Shown here: in pieces, positions 43,349 through 53,099 of the stretch
How positions within the stretch are numbered: position 1 is the stretch's first letter
How the letters are laid out: each line of letters begins with the position of its first letter
Notes under the pieces: generated by a model
Database searches by the model: none
Told to the model about the DNA's origin: nothing
Seen by the model: the letters and a program-made list of their open reading frames with translations, nothing else
NCBI GenBank assembly: GCA_035548835.1
Contig: DASZSB010000148.1
Location: 71,040-135,039 of the forward strand
Source of the DNA: FEN-1219 sp035548835
GTDB taxonomy: Bacteria > Pseudomonadota > Gammaproteobacteria > Steroidobacterales > Rariloculaceae
DNA: 64,000 nucleotides
Direction: 5' to 3'
Program-made: the position numbers and the translations under genes

Positions 43349-44548
43349 TTACTCGGTCCGCAGCGCGTCGAGCGGCTCGAGCCGGGCCGCGCTGCGCGCG
43401 GGCAGCACGCCCGCCACGAGGCCGATGGCCACGGCGATCACGAACGCGAGCACCACGTACAGCGGCGCGATGCGTGCCGGCATGGACGGCAGGGCCCAGT
43501 GCGCCAGCAGCACGATCGCGAAGCCGAGCGCGAGCCCGCCCGCGCCGCCGATCGCCGACAGCAGCATCGCCTCGCCGACGAACAGCTGCGCGATGCGCGA
43601 GCGGCGTGCGCCGATCGCGCGCAGCAGGCCGATCTCCTGCGTCCGCTCGCGCACGGCGATGGTCATGATCGTGAAGATGCCGACGCCGCCCACGAGCAGC
43701 GAGATGCCGCCGAGTGCCGCGACGCCGAGTGTCAGCACGTCGATGATCGAGCCCAGCACGTCGAGCATCTGCTGCTGCGTGACGACGGTGAAGTCCTCGC
43801 CGCCGTGGCGTGCGAGCATGATCCGCTTGACGCCCTCGACGACCTCGTCGACGGGCGCGTTCTCGGCGTACAGCAGGTCGATCTCCTGCACGCCCTGGCG
43901 GTTGAACAGCTCGAGGCCGAGCGCGGCCGGGATGTACACGGTGTCGTCGAGATCGATGCCGACGACCTGGCCCTTCGGCTGCATGACGCCGACCACCCGA
44001 TAACGCTGCCCGCCGACGCGAACGCGGTCGCCGATCGCGTTCTTGTCGCCATACAGCTCGCGATACGCCTTCGCGCCGAGCACGGCCACGTTGCGCGCGC
44101 GCTCGAGCTCGTCGGGCGGCAGGAACGTGCCGGCCGCCACCTTGAACCTGAACGTGCTGTCGAAATCCGGGCCCACGGCGTACACGGCCACCGTGCGCTC
44201 CCGGCCATTGCCTTCGAGCGACCCGCTGCCCGTCACGACCGGCACCGAGTGCAGCACGTACGGCGCACGCGTCAGCGCCTCCGCGTCGGCGAGCGACAGC
44301 GGGCGCACGGAGTTCAGCGCGCCGGGCGACATGCCGAGCGTGTTCGCCTTGCCGGGTTGCACCGCGATGGTCGTCGTGCCGAATTGTGTGAACTCCTCGG
44401 CGACGTAGCGGTTCAGGCCCTCGCCGATCGAGGTCAGCAGCACCACGGCCGTGACGCCGATGCCGATGCCGAGCGCGGTCAGCGCGCTGCGCATGCGGTG
44501 CGCGGCGACGGACTGGGAGATCAGGCGGAAGAAATCCTGGCTGCGCAT
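43349..44548 (-). CDS. MacB/FtsX-type ABC permease (second of two)
   Basis: 399 residues. An N-terminal helix (ALTALGIGIGVTAVVLLTSIG) is followed by a large periplasmic domain (residues about 45-260) and three C-terminal helices (LGGISLLVGGVGIFTIMTIAV, and two more), the layout of MacB and LolC permeases. The EIGLLRAIGA segment is the cytoplasmic coupling loop. It ends with the family hallmark RLEPLDALR. The start lies four bases after the stop of the paralogous permease, so the two probably form a heterodimer. Confidence 0.85.
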   Translation of the reverse strand: MRSQDFFRLISQSVAAHRMRSALTALGIGIGVTAVVLLTSIGEGLNRYVAEEFTQFGTTTIAVQPGKANTLGMSPGALNSVRPLSLADAEALTRAPYVLHSVPVVTGSGSLEGNGRERTVAVYAVGPDFDSTFRFKVAAGTFLPPDELERARNVAVLGAKAYRELYGDKNAIGDRVRVGGQRYRVVGVMQPKGQVVGIDLDDTVYIPAALGLELFNRQGVQEIDLLYAENAPVDEVVEGVKRIMLARHGGEDFTVVTQQQMLDVLGSIIDVLTLGVAALGGISLLVGGVGIFTIMTIAVRERTQEIGLLRAIGARRSRIAQLFVGEAMLLSAIGGAGGLALGFAIVLLAHWALPSMPARIAPLYVVLAFVIAVAIGLVAGVLPARSAARLEPLDALRTE

Positions 44549-44552
44549 GGCG

Positions 44553-45764
44553 TCAGCGCTTCATGAGCGCGTTGACGGGATCGAGCGCGGCCGCGCGCCG
44601 CGCCGGCAATATGCCGAACAACAGGCCGCTGATGACGGCGACGGCGACCGCGGCGGCCGCGGCCCAGGGCGGAGCCGCGAAATCGAGCACCGGGAACGCG
44701 ACGTTCAGCCCCCACGTGCCGAGCGCGCCGATCCCGAGCCCCACGAGCGCGCCGAGCAGCGACAGGCACGCGGCCTCGGTCAGGAACAAGCCGATGATCT
44801 GGCGCTGGCGCGCGCCGATCGCCTTCAAGAGGCCGATCTCGGCCGTCCGCTGGCTCACGGCGACGAGCATGACGTTCATGATCAGCACGCCGGCCACGAC
44901 GAGGCTGATGGCGGCGATGGCCGCGAGACCCGCGGTGATCATGTTGAAGATCGTGTCGAACGTTGCGACGAGCGCGTCCTGCGTGATGACCGTGACGTCT
45001 TCCTCGCCCGCGTGCCGGGCCTTCAGGATGGCGGTGATGTCGCGTTTCGCGGCCTCCACGGCGTCGCGGTCGCTGGCCTCGGCCAGGATGCGGAACACCG
45101 ACGACGTGTCGAACAGCTGCTGCGCGCTCGCGACCGGCATGATGACCGTCTCGTCCACGTTGAAGCCGCCCGCGAGCCCCTGCTGCGCGAGCACGCCGAT
45201 CACTCGGCAGCGTGTGACGCCGATGCGCAGCGACTGGCCCACGGCGGGCTCGGGCGCGAACAGCTCGTGTGCGACGGTGCTGCCGAGCACGCACACCGGC
45301 TGCGCGACGTCGAGCTCCAGCGGCGGCAGGAAACGGCCGCTGCCCATGACCCAGTGCTGGATGTCCAGCATGTGCGAGCCGGTGCCGATGACCGTGATGT
45401 CGCGCTCGCGGCTGCCGGCCGACACGGTGCCCGCGCCCACCACGACCGGCGTGACCTGCCGGATGCGCGAGCTGCGCGTCAACGCCATCGTGTCCTCGAG
45501 CGTGAGCTCGCGCGCCGTCTCGCCCACGAGCAGGCCCTGGATGCCGCTGCCGCTCGTCTCCGCGCGTCCCGGCAGCACGATCAGGAGATGCGTGCCGAGT
45601 GAAGCGAATCGTCCCGTGACGTAGCGGCGCGCGCCTTCGCCCACGGCCGTCAGCGTGACGACGGCGGCGACGCCGATGGCGATGGCGAGCAGCAGCATCG
45701 ACGTGCGCAGGGGGTAGCGCTCGAGGGCCTGCACCGACAGCCGCGTGACGTCCACGACCCTCAT
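44553..45764 (-). CDS. MacB/FtsX-type ABC permease (first of two)
   Basis: 403 residues with the same layout as its neighbour: N-terminal helix (TSMLLLAIAIGVAAVVTLTAV), periplasmic domain, and C-terminal helices starting LAAIAAISLVVAGVLIMNVM. The coupling loop is EIGLLKAIGAR and the end is ALDPVNALMKR. The start overlaps the ATPase gene by four bases. The two permeases are clearly paralogous but differ in the periplasmic part, which would contact the adaptor. Confidence 0.85.
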   Translation of the reverse strand: MRVVDVTRLSVQALERYPLRTSMLLLAIAIGVAAVVTLTAVGEGARRYVTGRFASLGTHLLIVLPGRAETSGSGIQGLLVGETARELTLEDTMALTRSSRIRQVTPVVVGAGTVSAGSRERDITVIGTGSHMLDIQHWVMGSGRFLPPLELDVAQPVCVLGSTVAHELFAPEPAVGQSLRIGVTRCRVIGVLAQQGLAGGFNVDETVIMPVASAQQLFDTSSVFRILAEASDRDAVEAAKRDITAILKARHAGEEDVTVITQDALVATFDTIFNMITAGLAAIAAISLVVAGVLIMNVMLVAVSQRTAEIGLLKAIGARQRQIIGLFLTEAACLSLLGALVGLGIGALGTWGLNVAFPVLDFAAPPWAAAAAVAVAVISGLLFGILPARRAAALDPVNALMKR

Positions 45765-46444
45765 GCGCCATCCCCGCCGACATCGTTGACGATCCTGCCG
45801 TCGTGCAGCGTCAGGTGGCGCCGGGCGCGGCCGCCGATGACCGGGTCGTGAGTGACGATCAGCAGCGCAATGCCGGTGCGATTGAGCTGCTCGACGATCT
45901 GCATGATCTCCCCGCCCGAGCGCGAATCGAGGTTGCCCGTGGGCTCGTCCGCGAGCAGAAAGCGCGGCTGCATGACGATGGCGCGGCCGATCGCGACGCG
46001 CTGGCGTTCGCCGCCCGAGAGCTGGTCCGGCCGGTGGTCGAGGCGGGCCTTGAGGCCCACCGACTCGAGCACGGCGACCGCGCGATCGCGCCGCGCGCGC
46101 GGCGCGACGCCGGCCAGCACGAGCGGCAGCTCGACGTTCTCGAGCGCCGTGAGCCGTGGCACCAGGTGGAAGAACTGGAAGATGAAGCCGATCTGCCGCT
46201 GCCGATGCTCGGCCAGCGCGTCGTCGTCGAGCGAGGACACGTCCTCGCCTTCGAGCCGGTAGGTGCCCGAGGTCGGACGATCGAGCAGGCCCAGCACGTT
46301 CAGCAGCGTCGATTTGCCGGAGCCCGAGGGACCCATGATCGAGATGTACTCGCCGGCCCTGATCGTGAGGTCCACCTGATCGAGTGCGCGCACGATCTCG
46401 GTGCCGACCTTGTATTCCCGGCAGATGCCGCGCAGCTCCATCAT
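45761..46444 (-). CDS. MacB/LolD-type ABC ATP-binding protein
   Basis: 227 residues. Walker A GPSGSGKS, Q-loop FIFQFFHLVPRLTALENVEL, signature LSGGERQRVA, Walker B FLLADEPTGNLD, switch VTHD. This is the standard LolD/MacB ATPase. Genes for a periplasmic adaptor upstream and two permeases downstream make it part of a MacAB-like tripartite exporter. The ATPase is separate rather than fused to the permease as in true MacB. Confidence 0.9.
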   Translation of the reverse strand: MMELRGICREYKVGTEIVRALDQVDLTIRAGEYISIMGPSGSGKSTLLNVLGLLDRPTSGTYRLEGEDVSSLDDDALAEHRQRQIGFIFQFFHLVPRLTALENVELPLVLAGVAPRARRDRAVAVLESVGLKARLDHRPDQLSGGERQRVAIGRAIVMQPRFLLADEPTGNLDSRSGGEIMQIVEQLNRTGIALLIVTHDPVIGGRARRHLTLHDGRIVNDVGGDGA

Positions 46445-46463
46445 GGCCGCCGACCGTGGCGCG

Positions 46464-47591
46464 CTATTCCGCGACCGCAGTCGCGCCGTCGCGCACGCCC
46501 GCGCGATCGATCGAGCTCACGACGCGCTCGCCCGCCGACAGACCGTTCAGGATCTCGGTGAACTCCCAGTTCGAGATGCCGGTTTCGACCTGGCGGGCGG
46601 CGAGCTTGCCGGTGGCCGGGTCGAACACATACACGCTCTTGTTCGGCAGGATCACGGACGTCGGCACGCGCAGCGCCTCGGCGCGCTCGGCCAGCACGAC
46701 CTCGACGTCGGCGCTGTAGCCCGTCAGCAGCCCCGTGTCGTCCGGATTCTCGAACTCCGCCTCGATCTCCACCGTGCGGGCCTGCTTCTCGCGGTCGAGC
46801 ACGTACGGAGCCACGCGCCGCACGTGACCGGGAAACTTGCGGCCCGGAAACGCATCGAGGCTGATGCGCGCCGGCAGCCCTTCTTTCACGCGCGGAGCGT
46901 CCACCTCGTCGATCGGGGCGCTGATGTAGAGGCAGGTCGGGTCGATCAGATCCACGGTGGGGGGTGTCGGAATGCCGATCGGCGAGGGCGTCACGAATTC
47001 GCCGAGCTCGCCGTTGATCTCGGCGATCACGCCGGCGAAGGGTGCGCGCAGCTGCGTGCGCGCGAGCTGCGCGCGGGCCACGTCGATGCGCGAGTCCGCC
47101 ACGCGCACGCCGTCCTGCGCGGCCGCACAGCCCGCGGCCGTCGACTCGGATTTGCCCTCCGCCTGATCAGCGGCTTCCTCGGATGCGAGCTTCTGGGCCG
47201 CGAGCTTGTGCAGGCGCTCGGCGTCGCGTTTCGCGACATCGGCCGTCACGCAGGCCTCGCGTGCCTGCGAGCGCGAGGCGCGCGCGTCGCGCTCGGACAG
47301 CTCGAGCTGGGCTTTGAGGTCGTCATTCCACAGCTCGAGCAGCAGCGTGCCGGCGGCGACGTGCTCGCCCTTCTTGACCGGCAGCTTCGAGATCTGGCCG
47401 CCGAGGGCGGGGGACAGGCGTGCGCGCCGGCAGGCGTCGACGGTGCCGGCGCGCGTGTTCGCCACGGTCGCGGCAACGGGGCCGCGGTCGACCGTCACGA
47501 GCGTGACCTGCACGGGCTTCGGTCGCGTCAGCCACCACGCGCCCGCAAGCGCGATCAGCACCACGACCGCGACTATGGCGATGCGCTTCAT
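46464..47591 (-). CDS. MacA-like periplasmic adaptor (HlyD family)
   Basis: 375 residues. One N-terminal helix (IAIVAVVVLIALAGAWWL) anchors it in the inner membrane. A lipoyl-type half (LGGQISKLPVKKGEHVAAGTL) and its partner (LRAPFAGVIAEINGELGEFV) flank a coiled-coil hairpin (about residues 95-160, rich in Ala, Glu and Lys). A beta-barrel part follows (GLPARISLDAFPGRKFPGHV). This is the membrane-fusion protein order. It is the first gene of the exporter operon, 19 bases before the ATPase. The outer-membrane channel is not encoded here. Confidence 0.85.
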   Translation of the reverse strand: MKRIAIVAVVVLIALAGAWWLTRPKPVQVTLVTVDRGPVAATVANTRAGTVDACRRARLSPALGGQISKLPVKKGEHVAAGTLLLELWNDDLKAQLELSERDARASRSQAREACVTADVAKRDAERLHKLAAQKLASEEAADQAEGKSESTAAGCAAAQDGVRVADSRIDVARAQLARTQLRAPFAGVIAEINGELGEFVTPSPIGIPTPPTVDLIDPTCLYISAPIDEVDAPRVKEGLPARISLDAFPGRKFPGHVRRVAPYVLDREKQARTVEIEAEFENPDDTGLLTGYSADVEVVLAERAEALRVPTSVILPNKSVYVFDPATGKLAARQVETGISNWEFTEILNGLSAGERVVSSIDRAGVRDGATAVAE

Positions 47592-47722
47592 AGGTCCGTT
47601 GTCTTGCGGATCTCTTGCAGTCTAGCGGATACGTGCGGGGGCAGCGACTGGCGCACGGCTGCCCCGTTTGGGAGCGCTGCCCGCCGGCGCGTCACGCTCT
47701 TCCGGCAGGCGTCACGGCACCG

Positions 47723-48256
47723 TTACCAGGTGCGGAAGCTGCCCGTGTCGAGATGGACGAAATTCGAATCGCGGTAGTAGCCCACGCCGCCGCGCCGCAG
47801 GCCGATCGCCGCGTCGCGCAACGAGGTCGTGGCCGCGCTCGTGAGACGCACGTCGATCGCGCGTCCGGAGAGGTGCAGGCTGTGCTCCGCGACGCCGCTG
47901 CTCGCCTTTCGCAGCGCCGAGTTCGTCGCGGGGGAGCGATAGCCGGAGATGACCTCGAATCGGCCGCGACCGCCCAGCGTCGCATGCAGTTGTTGCAGCT
48001 GATCGAGCAGCGCCACGTCGATGTCGTGTGTCTGCTCGTTGCGGAAGTCGCGCAGGAAGTGGCGGATCTCGGACAACGCCTCGGGCACGAGCTGCCCGTG
48101 CTCGCGATACGTCACCTTCAGCTGTTCCGCGGTGTGCAGGTGGTACAGCGACAGCACCTGGGCCTCCGTCGCGGGTGCGGCGAGCGCGCGGCCATTCCGG
48201 CCGAGGCCGGCCAGTCCGAAAGATCCGATCAGGAAACTCCGCCGTCCGATCGTCAT
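47723..48256 (-). CDS. Tat-exported YcbK/DUF882-type peptidoglycan peptidase
   Basis: 177 residues. The leader GRRSFLIGSFGLAGLG has the Tat motif RRSFLIG. The C-terminal 120 residues match the peptidase M15 / DUF882 fold: SGYRSPATNSALR, then zinc ligands in HSLHLSGRAIDVRL and the late FVHLDTG. Such enzymes cleave peptide cross-links in murein or help outer-membrane maintenance. Folded export through Tat suits a zinc enzyme. The gene stands alone between the exporter operon and trxB. Confidence 0.85.
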   Translation of the reverse strand: MTIGRRSFLIGSFGLAGLGRNGRALAAPATEAQVLSLYHLHTAEQLKVTYREHGQLVPEALSEIRHFLRDFRNEQTHDIDVALLDQLQQLHATLGGRGRFEVISGYRSPATNSALRKASSGVAEHSLHLSGRAIDVRLTSAATTSLRDAAIGLRRGGVGYYRDSNFVHLDTGSFRTW

Positions 48257-48328
48257 CGAGGTTCCTCCGCGTTCACGATCATGGCCCGAGGTCGCGCTGC
48301 GGACCTCGCACTGGTTCTCAGTCCGGCG

Positions 48329-49276
48329 CTAGTGTCCCGTCAGGAACCGCTCGGCGTCCAGCGCCGCCATGCACCCGGAGCCCGCCGACGTCACGGCCTG
48401 GCGGTAGATCGGGTCGGCCACGTCGCCCGCGGCGAAGATGCCTTCGACGCTGGTGGCGGTCGCGAACCCGTGCCGCCCGCTGCGCGTCACGATGTAGCCC
48501 CCCTCCATCTCGATCTGGCCCTCGAACACCTTCGTGTTCGGCGTGTGCCCGATCGCGATGAACACGCCCTGCACGGGAATCTCGCGCCTGGCGCCGGTCT
48601 TCGCGTGTGCGAGCCGCACGCCGACGACGCCGTTGTCGTCGCCCTGCACCTCGTCGAGCACGTGGTCCCAGAGGATCTCGACGTTGCCCGTGCGGCTCTT
48701 CTCGAGCAGCTTGTCGATCATGATCTGCTCCGCGCGGAACGCGTTGCGCCGGTGCACGACCGTGACGCGCGAGGCGATATTGGCGAGGTAGAGCGCTTCC
48801 TCGACCGCGGTGTTGCCCCCGCCGACGACCGCCACGGGCTGGTTCCGGAAGAAGAATCCGTCGCACGTGGCACAGGCCGACACGCCGCGGCCCTTGTAGG
48901 CCTCCTCGCTCGGCAGGCCGAGATACCTGGCCGAGGCGCCGGTCGCGATGATCAGCGCGTCGCAGGTGTACTCATTGCTGCCGCAGTAAAGATGGAACGG
49001 CCGTTTGCCGAACTCGACGCGGTCCACGTGGTCGTGGATCAGCTGCGTGCCGAAGCGCTCGGCGTGCCGCTTCATGCGCTCCATGAGCTCCGGGCCCATG
49101 ACGCCGCGGTCGTCGCCGGGCCAGTTGTCCACCTCCGTGGTCGTCGTCATCTGGCCGCCGACCTCGACGCCGGTGATGATCACGGGCTTCAGCGCGGCGC
49201 GCGCGGCATACACGGCGGCCGTGTACCCGGCCGGACCCGAGCCGATGATGATCAGACGATGGTGTTGAGTGGCCAT
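48329..49276 (-). CDS. trxB: Thioredoxin reductase
   Basis: 315 residues from the ATG at 49276 with GGAGGG upstream. FAD site IIGSGPAGYTAAVYAAR, NADPH site VVGGGNTAVEEALYLAN and the redox centre SACATCDGFFF (CATC) are all present, and IFAAGDVADPIYRQA is the late FAD motif. Length is standard for the low-molecular-weight bacterial enzyme. It reduces thioredoxin with NADPH in the cytoplasm. Confidence 0.95.
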   Translation of the reverse strand: MATQHHRLIIIGSGPAGYTAAVYAARAALKPVIITGVEVGGQMTTTTEVDNWPGDDRGVMGPELMERMKRHAERFGTQLIHDHVDRVEFGKRPFHLYCGSNEYTCDALIIATGASARYLGLPSEEAYKGRGVSACATCDGFFFRNQPVAVVGGGNTAVEEALYLANIASRVTVVHRRNAFRAEQIMIDKLLEKSRTGNVEILWDHVLDEVQGDDNGVVGVRLAHAKTGARREIPVQGVFIAIGHTPNTKVFEGQIEMEGGYIVTRSGRHGFATATSVEGIFAAGDVADPIYRQAVTSAGSGCMAALDAERFLTGH

Positions 49277-49412
49277 GCACCCTCCTTGCTGCGGCCCGCT
49301 ATGGTAGTGGAGAGCCGCGGCCAAGTCAGGACCGCGCGCGGCCCGTGTGCCGGTCCGGTGGCTCTGGCATCATTCGCGCCTTGACCCATCCATGCCCTCG
49401 AGGAGCCACGCG

Positions 49413-51662
49413 ATGCACGGACGCCGCTCGCCGAGCCCGCTGCTGGCGGCAGCGCTGACCACGCTCCTGGCGGTCGTGACCGCCGGTGCGCGCGCGCAGG
49501 ATCCGGCCGGTGCGCCAGCCGCGCCGCAACACCGGCGCTCGATCGGACTCGCGCTGTCCGGCGGTGGCGCACGCGGTGGCGCGCACATCGGCGTGCTGAA
49601 GGCGCTCGAGGAGCTGCGCGTGCCGGTCGACTACCTGGCCGGCACCAGCATCGGCGCCGTGGTCGGCGGGTTCTATGCCGCCGGCATGACGGTGCCCGAC
49701 CTCGAGAAGCTGGTCGAGAGCCTCGAGTGGGAGCGTGCGTTCCTGAACGTGACGCCGCGCGAGCTGAAGTCGTTCCGGCGCAAGCGCGACGACGATCTGT
49801 TCCTCGTGGACCAGAAGCCCGGGCTCGTGGATGGCGAGTTCAAGCTCCCGGCGGGGCTCGTGCAGGGGCAGGTCATCGACACGATCCTCTCGCGCGAGAC
49901 GCTGCGTGCGTCGGAAGTTCACGACTTCGACAAGCTGCTCGTGCCGTTCCGTGCCGTGGCGGGTGACATCGCGACCGGCGAGGCCGTGGTGCTGCGCTCC
50001 GGAAACCTCGCGCGCTCGCTGCGCGCGAGCATGTCCATTCCCGCCGCGCTCGCACCGATCGAGATCGACGGGCGCCTGCTCGTCGACGGCGGCATCGTGA
50101 TGAATCTGCCCGTGGACGTCGCGCGGCAGATGGGCGCCGACGTCGTGATCGCCGTGGACATCTCCTCGACGCTGCTCACGCGCGACACATTGCGGTCGGT
50201 GCTGGATGTGACGACGCAGCTGACGAACCTGCTGACGCGTGCCGGCACCCTGGAGCAGAGAAAGCGACTGCGCGACGGCGACATCCTCGTGCGGCCGGAA
50301 TTCAGCGACGACCTGAACTCGGTGAGCTTCGCGCGCATGCGCGAGGCGATCCAGGCGGGTTACGACGCCATCATGGCGCATCGGGAGCAGTTCGAGCCCC
50401 TCGCGCTGTCGGAGGCCGACTACGCGGCCTATCTCGCTGCCCGTCACGATCCGCGCATGCGCGAGCTGCCGGTCGTGGACTTCGTGCGTCTCGACAACAA
50501 GGGCCCGGTGGCCGACAGCATCGTGCAGACGCGCCTGAACGATATCCGCATCGGCCAGCCGCTCGACGTCGATGCGGTGGAACGGGCGATCAACAAGGTC
50601 TACGGGCTCGAGTACTACCAGAACGTGCGTTACGGGCTCGTGAACGACGCCGACGGCAAGACGGGTCTCGAGGTCGAGCTCGACAAGCGGTCGTGGGGGC
50701 CCAACTACCTGCAGCTCGGCATGGAGTACAGCTCGGCCGGCAAGGGCGACGCGCTGTTCGGCCTCGCGGCGAGCTATCTCGGTACGGCCATCAACGACCG
50801 CGGCGGCGAATGGCGGGCCACGCTCGTGGTCGGCGACGAGCCGGCGCTGCTGACGAACCTGTATCAGCCGCTCGGGCCCAAGGGTTTGTTCTTCGTCGCG
50901 CCGTCGCTGGACCTCGAATCCAAGCAGTTCAACGTGTACCAGAACGGAGACCGGTTGCTCGAGGCCCAGCAGCGCCAGGGAATGCTCGAGCTCGCCGCGG
51001 GCCGGGAGCTGCCGAGCTGGGGCGAGTTCCGGTTCGGCATTCGCGAGGCTTCCGGCAGCTACGAGCTGCGCGTCGGCGATCCCGCGTACATGCCCGACGA
51101 GCATTTCCGCGTCGGCCAGTTCTTCGGGCGGTTCTCCGTCGATACGATGGACAGCGTGTCGTTCCCGCGCAGCGGCACGCTCGCGAGCCTCGAGTGGCGC
51201 GGCTCGCGGCGCGGTCCGCTGTCCGCGGACTCCGATTTCGATCAGGTGCTGGTCTCGGCCGCGCATGCGAAGACCTGGGGGCGCCACACGATCCTGACGT
51301 CGCTGCGATACGACGAGACGGTCAGCGGTGTCGCTCCGGTCGACAGCCTGTTCCGCATGGGCGGCTTCTTCGACCTCTCCGGCATCAGCCGCAACGAGCT
51401 CGCGGGCCAGCATGCCGTGCGCATCGGCGCGAGCTACTACCGGCGTATCGGCGATCTCGCGCTGTTCCCGGCGTTTGCGGGCGTGACGCTCGAGGTGGGC
51501 AACGTCTGGCAGTCGCGCGGCGACATCTCGCTGAACAGCAGCATCGTCGGCGGCTCGTTCTGGGCCGGCGTCAGCACGCCGGTCGGGCCGGTGTACGTGG
51601 GGTATGGGCGGGCGGAAGGCGGCCTCGATGCCTTCTACATTTCGCTCGGGCGCGTGTTCTGA
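49413..51662 (+). CDS. PlpD-like patatin phospholipase autotransporter (type Vd)
   Basis: 749 residues from the ATG at 49413, seven bases after GAGGAG; earlier ATGs lack this. Signal peptide LLAAALTTLLAVVTAGARA. Patatin motifs: oxyanion loop GGGARGGAHIG, nucleophile GTSIG, and the Asp of VDGGIVMNLP. Then a POTRA-like domain (RLNDIRIGQPLDVDAVERAI) and a 16-strand-type Omp85 barrel ending GGLDAFYISLGRVF. This is the order of PlpD: a lipase passed through or held by its own barrel. Likely a surface phospholipase or lipid-handling protein. Confidence 0.9.
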   Translation: MHGRRSPSPLLAAALTTLLAVVTAGARAQDPAGAPAAPQHRRSIGLALSGGGARGGAHIGVLKALEELRVPVDYLAGTSIGAVVGGFYAAGMTVPDLEKLVESLEWERAFLNVTPRELKSFRRKRDDDLFLVDQKPGLVDGEFKLPAGLVQGQVIDTILSRETLRASEVHDFDKLLVPFRAVAGDIATGEAVVLRSGNLARSLRASMSIPAALAPIEIDGRLLVDGGIVMNLPVDVARQMGADVVIAVDISSTLLTRDTLRSVLDVTTQLTNLLTRAGTLEQRKRLRDGDILVRPEFSDDLNSVSFARMREAIQAGYDAIMAHREQFEPLALSEADYAAYLAARHDPRMRELPVVDFVRLDNKGPVADSIVQTRLNDIRIGQPLDVDAVERAINKVYGLEYYQNVRYGLVNDADGKTGLEVELDKRSWGPNYLQLGMEYSSAGKGDALFGLAASYLGTAINDRGGEWRATLVVGDEPALLTNLYQPLGPKGLFFVAPSLDLESKQFNVYQNGDRLLEAQQRQGMLELAAGRELPSWGEFRFGIREASGSYELRVGDPAYMPDEHFRVGQFFGRFSVDTMDSVSFPRSGTLASLEWRGSRRGPLSADSDFDQVLVSAAHAKTWGRHTILTSLRYDETVSGVAPVDSLFRMGGFFDLSGISRNELAGQHAVRIGASYYRRIGDLALFPAFAGVTLEVGNVWQSRGDISLNSSIVGGSFWAGVSTPVGPVYVGYGRAEGGLDAFYISLGRVF

Positions 51663-51696
51663 GCAGGGATCGCAGGCAGATAAGGAAGCAGGAATC

Positions 51697-53088
51697 ATGA
51701 CTACGACGAGCCCCGGTGCGAACGGACTGGACAGCATGGACCTCGCGCACATGCTGCACCCGAACACCAACCTTGCGGCTCTGCATCGCGGCGGGCCTCT
51801 CGTGCTGGTTCGCGGCGACGGCATTCACGTCTGGGACAACCACGGCCGCCGCTACCTCGAGGCCATGGCGGGCCTCTGGTGCACGACGCTCGGTTACGGC
51901 GACGAAGAGCTCGCGCGCACGGCGTACGAGCAGATCAGGAAGCTGTCCTTCTCGCATCTCTTCACGGGCAAGAGCCACGAGTCTGCCGTGCTGCTGGCCG
52001 ACAAGCTCGTGGGCATGGCGCCGTTCGCCGCATCACGCGTGTTCTTCGGCAACTCCGGCTCCGATGCCAACGACACACAGATCAAGCTCGTCTGGTACTA
52101 CAACAATGCGATCGGGCGGCCGGCGAAGAAAAAGATCGTCGCGCGCCACAAGGGCTATCACGGCACCACGCTGGCGTCGGCCGGGCTCACGGGACTGCCG
52201 TCGTTCCACAAGCTCTTCGACGTGCCACTGCCGCAGATCCTGCACACCGAGGCGCCGTACTACTACCGCGGCGCCGAGCCCGGCGAGAGCGAGGAAGACT
52301 ACGCCTCGCGACTCGCGCGCAGCCTCGAGGAACTGATCGTGCGCGAGGGGCCCGACACCGTGGCCGCGTTCATCGCCGAGCCCCTGATGGGCGTGGGCGG
52401 CGTGCTGCTGCCGCCGCGCACGTATTTCGAGAAGGTCCAGGCGGTGCTCGCGAAGTACGACGTCCTGCTGATCGACGACGAGGTCATCACGGGCTTCGGG
52501 CGCACCGGTGAACTGTGGGGCGCGCAGACGTTCGGCATGCGGCCCGACACGCTGTCGGCGGCGAAGGCGCTCTCGGCCGCGTATCTGCCGATCAGCGCGG
52601 TGCTCGTGCCGGAGTTCATGTACGCGCCGATGGTCGAGGCGAGCGGGCAGGTGGGTCTGTTCGGGCACGGCTTCACGTACTCCGGCCATCCGGTCAGCGC
52701 GGCCGTGGCGCTGCGCGCGCTGCAGATCTACGAGGAGCGCAATCTCTACGGGCACGTGCGCGCCGTCGCGCCGCAGTTCCAGCAGCGGTTGAAGGCGCTG
52801 GCAGCGCATCCGCTCGTCGGCGACGCGCGCGGCGTCGGCCTGCTCGGCGCCTGCGAGCTCGTGCAGAACAAGGCCACGAAGGCCGCGTTCGACGCGAAGC
52901 TCGCCGTCGGCGCGAAGTGCATGCAGCTGTGCCAGGAGCGCGGGCTCATCGTGCGCGCCGTCGGCGATTCGATCGCCGTGTGCCCGCCGTACATCGTGAC
53001 GCCGGAGCAGATCGACGAGATCTTCACGCTGCTGGCGCAGGGGCTCGACGACACGCTCGCCTGGGCGCGCAAGGAGCGCCTCGTCTGA
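51697..53088 (+). CDS. Class III (omega) aminotransferase
   Basis: 463 residues from the ATG at 51697 (AAGGAAGCAGGA upstream). The PLP pocket is seen in FFGNSGSDANDTQIKLVWY, ARHKGYHGTTLAS, DVLLIDDEVITGFGRTGELW and the lysine in LSAAKALSAAYLPI. The pattern HMLHPNTNLAALH at the N-terminus is typical of omega-amino-acid:pyruvate or putrescine-type aminotransferases. The amine substrate is not set by sequence alone. No leader, cytoplasmic. Confidence 0.9.
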   Translation: MTTTSPGANGLDSMDLAHMLHPNTNLAALHRGGPLVLVRGDGIHVWDNHGRRYLEAMAGLWCTTLGYGDEELARTAYEQIRKLSFSHLFTGKSHESAVLLADKLVGMAPFAASRVFFGNSGSDANDTQIKLVWYYNNAIGRPAKKKIVARHKGYHGTTLASAGLTGLPSFHKLFDVPLPQILHTEAPYYYRGAEPGESEEDYASRLARSLEELIVREGPDTVAAFIAEPLMGVGGVLLPPRTYFEKVQAVLAKYDVLLIDDEVITGFGRTGELWGAQTFGMRPDTLSAAKALSAAYLPISAVLVPEFMYAPMVEASGQVGLFGHGFTYSGHPVSAAVALRALQIYEERNLYGHVRAVAPQFQQRLKALAAHPLVGDARGVGLLGACELVQNKATKAAFDAKLAVGAKCMQLCQERGLIVRAVGDSIAVCPPYIVTPEQIDEIFTLLAQGLDDTLAWARKERLV

Positions 53089-53099
53089 AGCCGCGCGCG

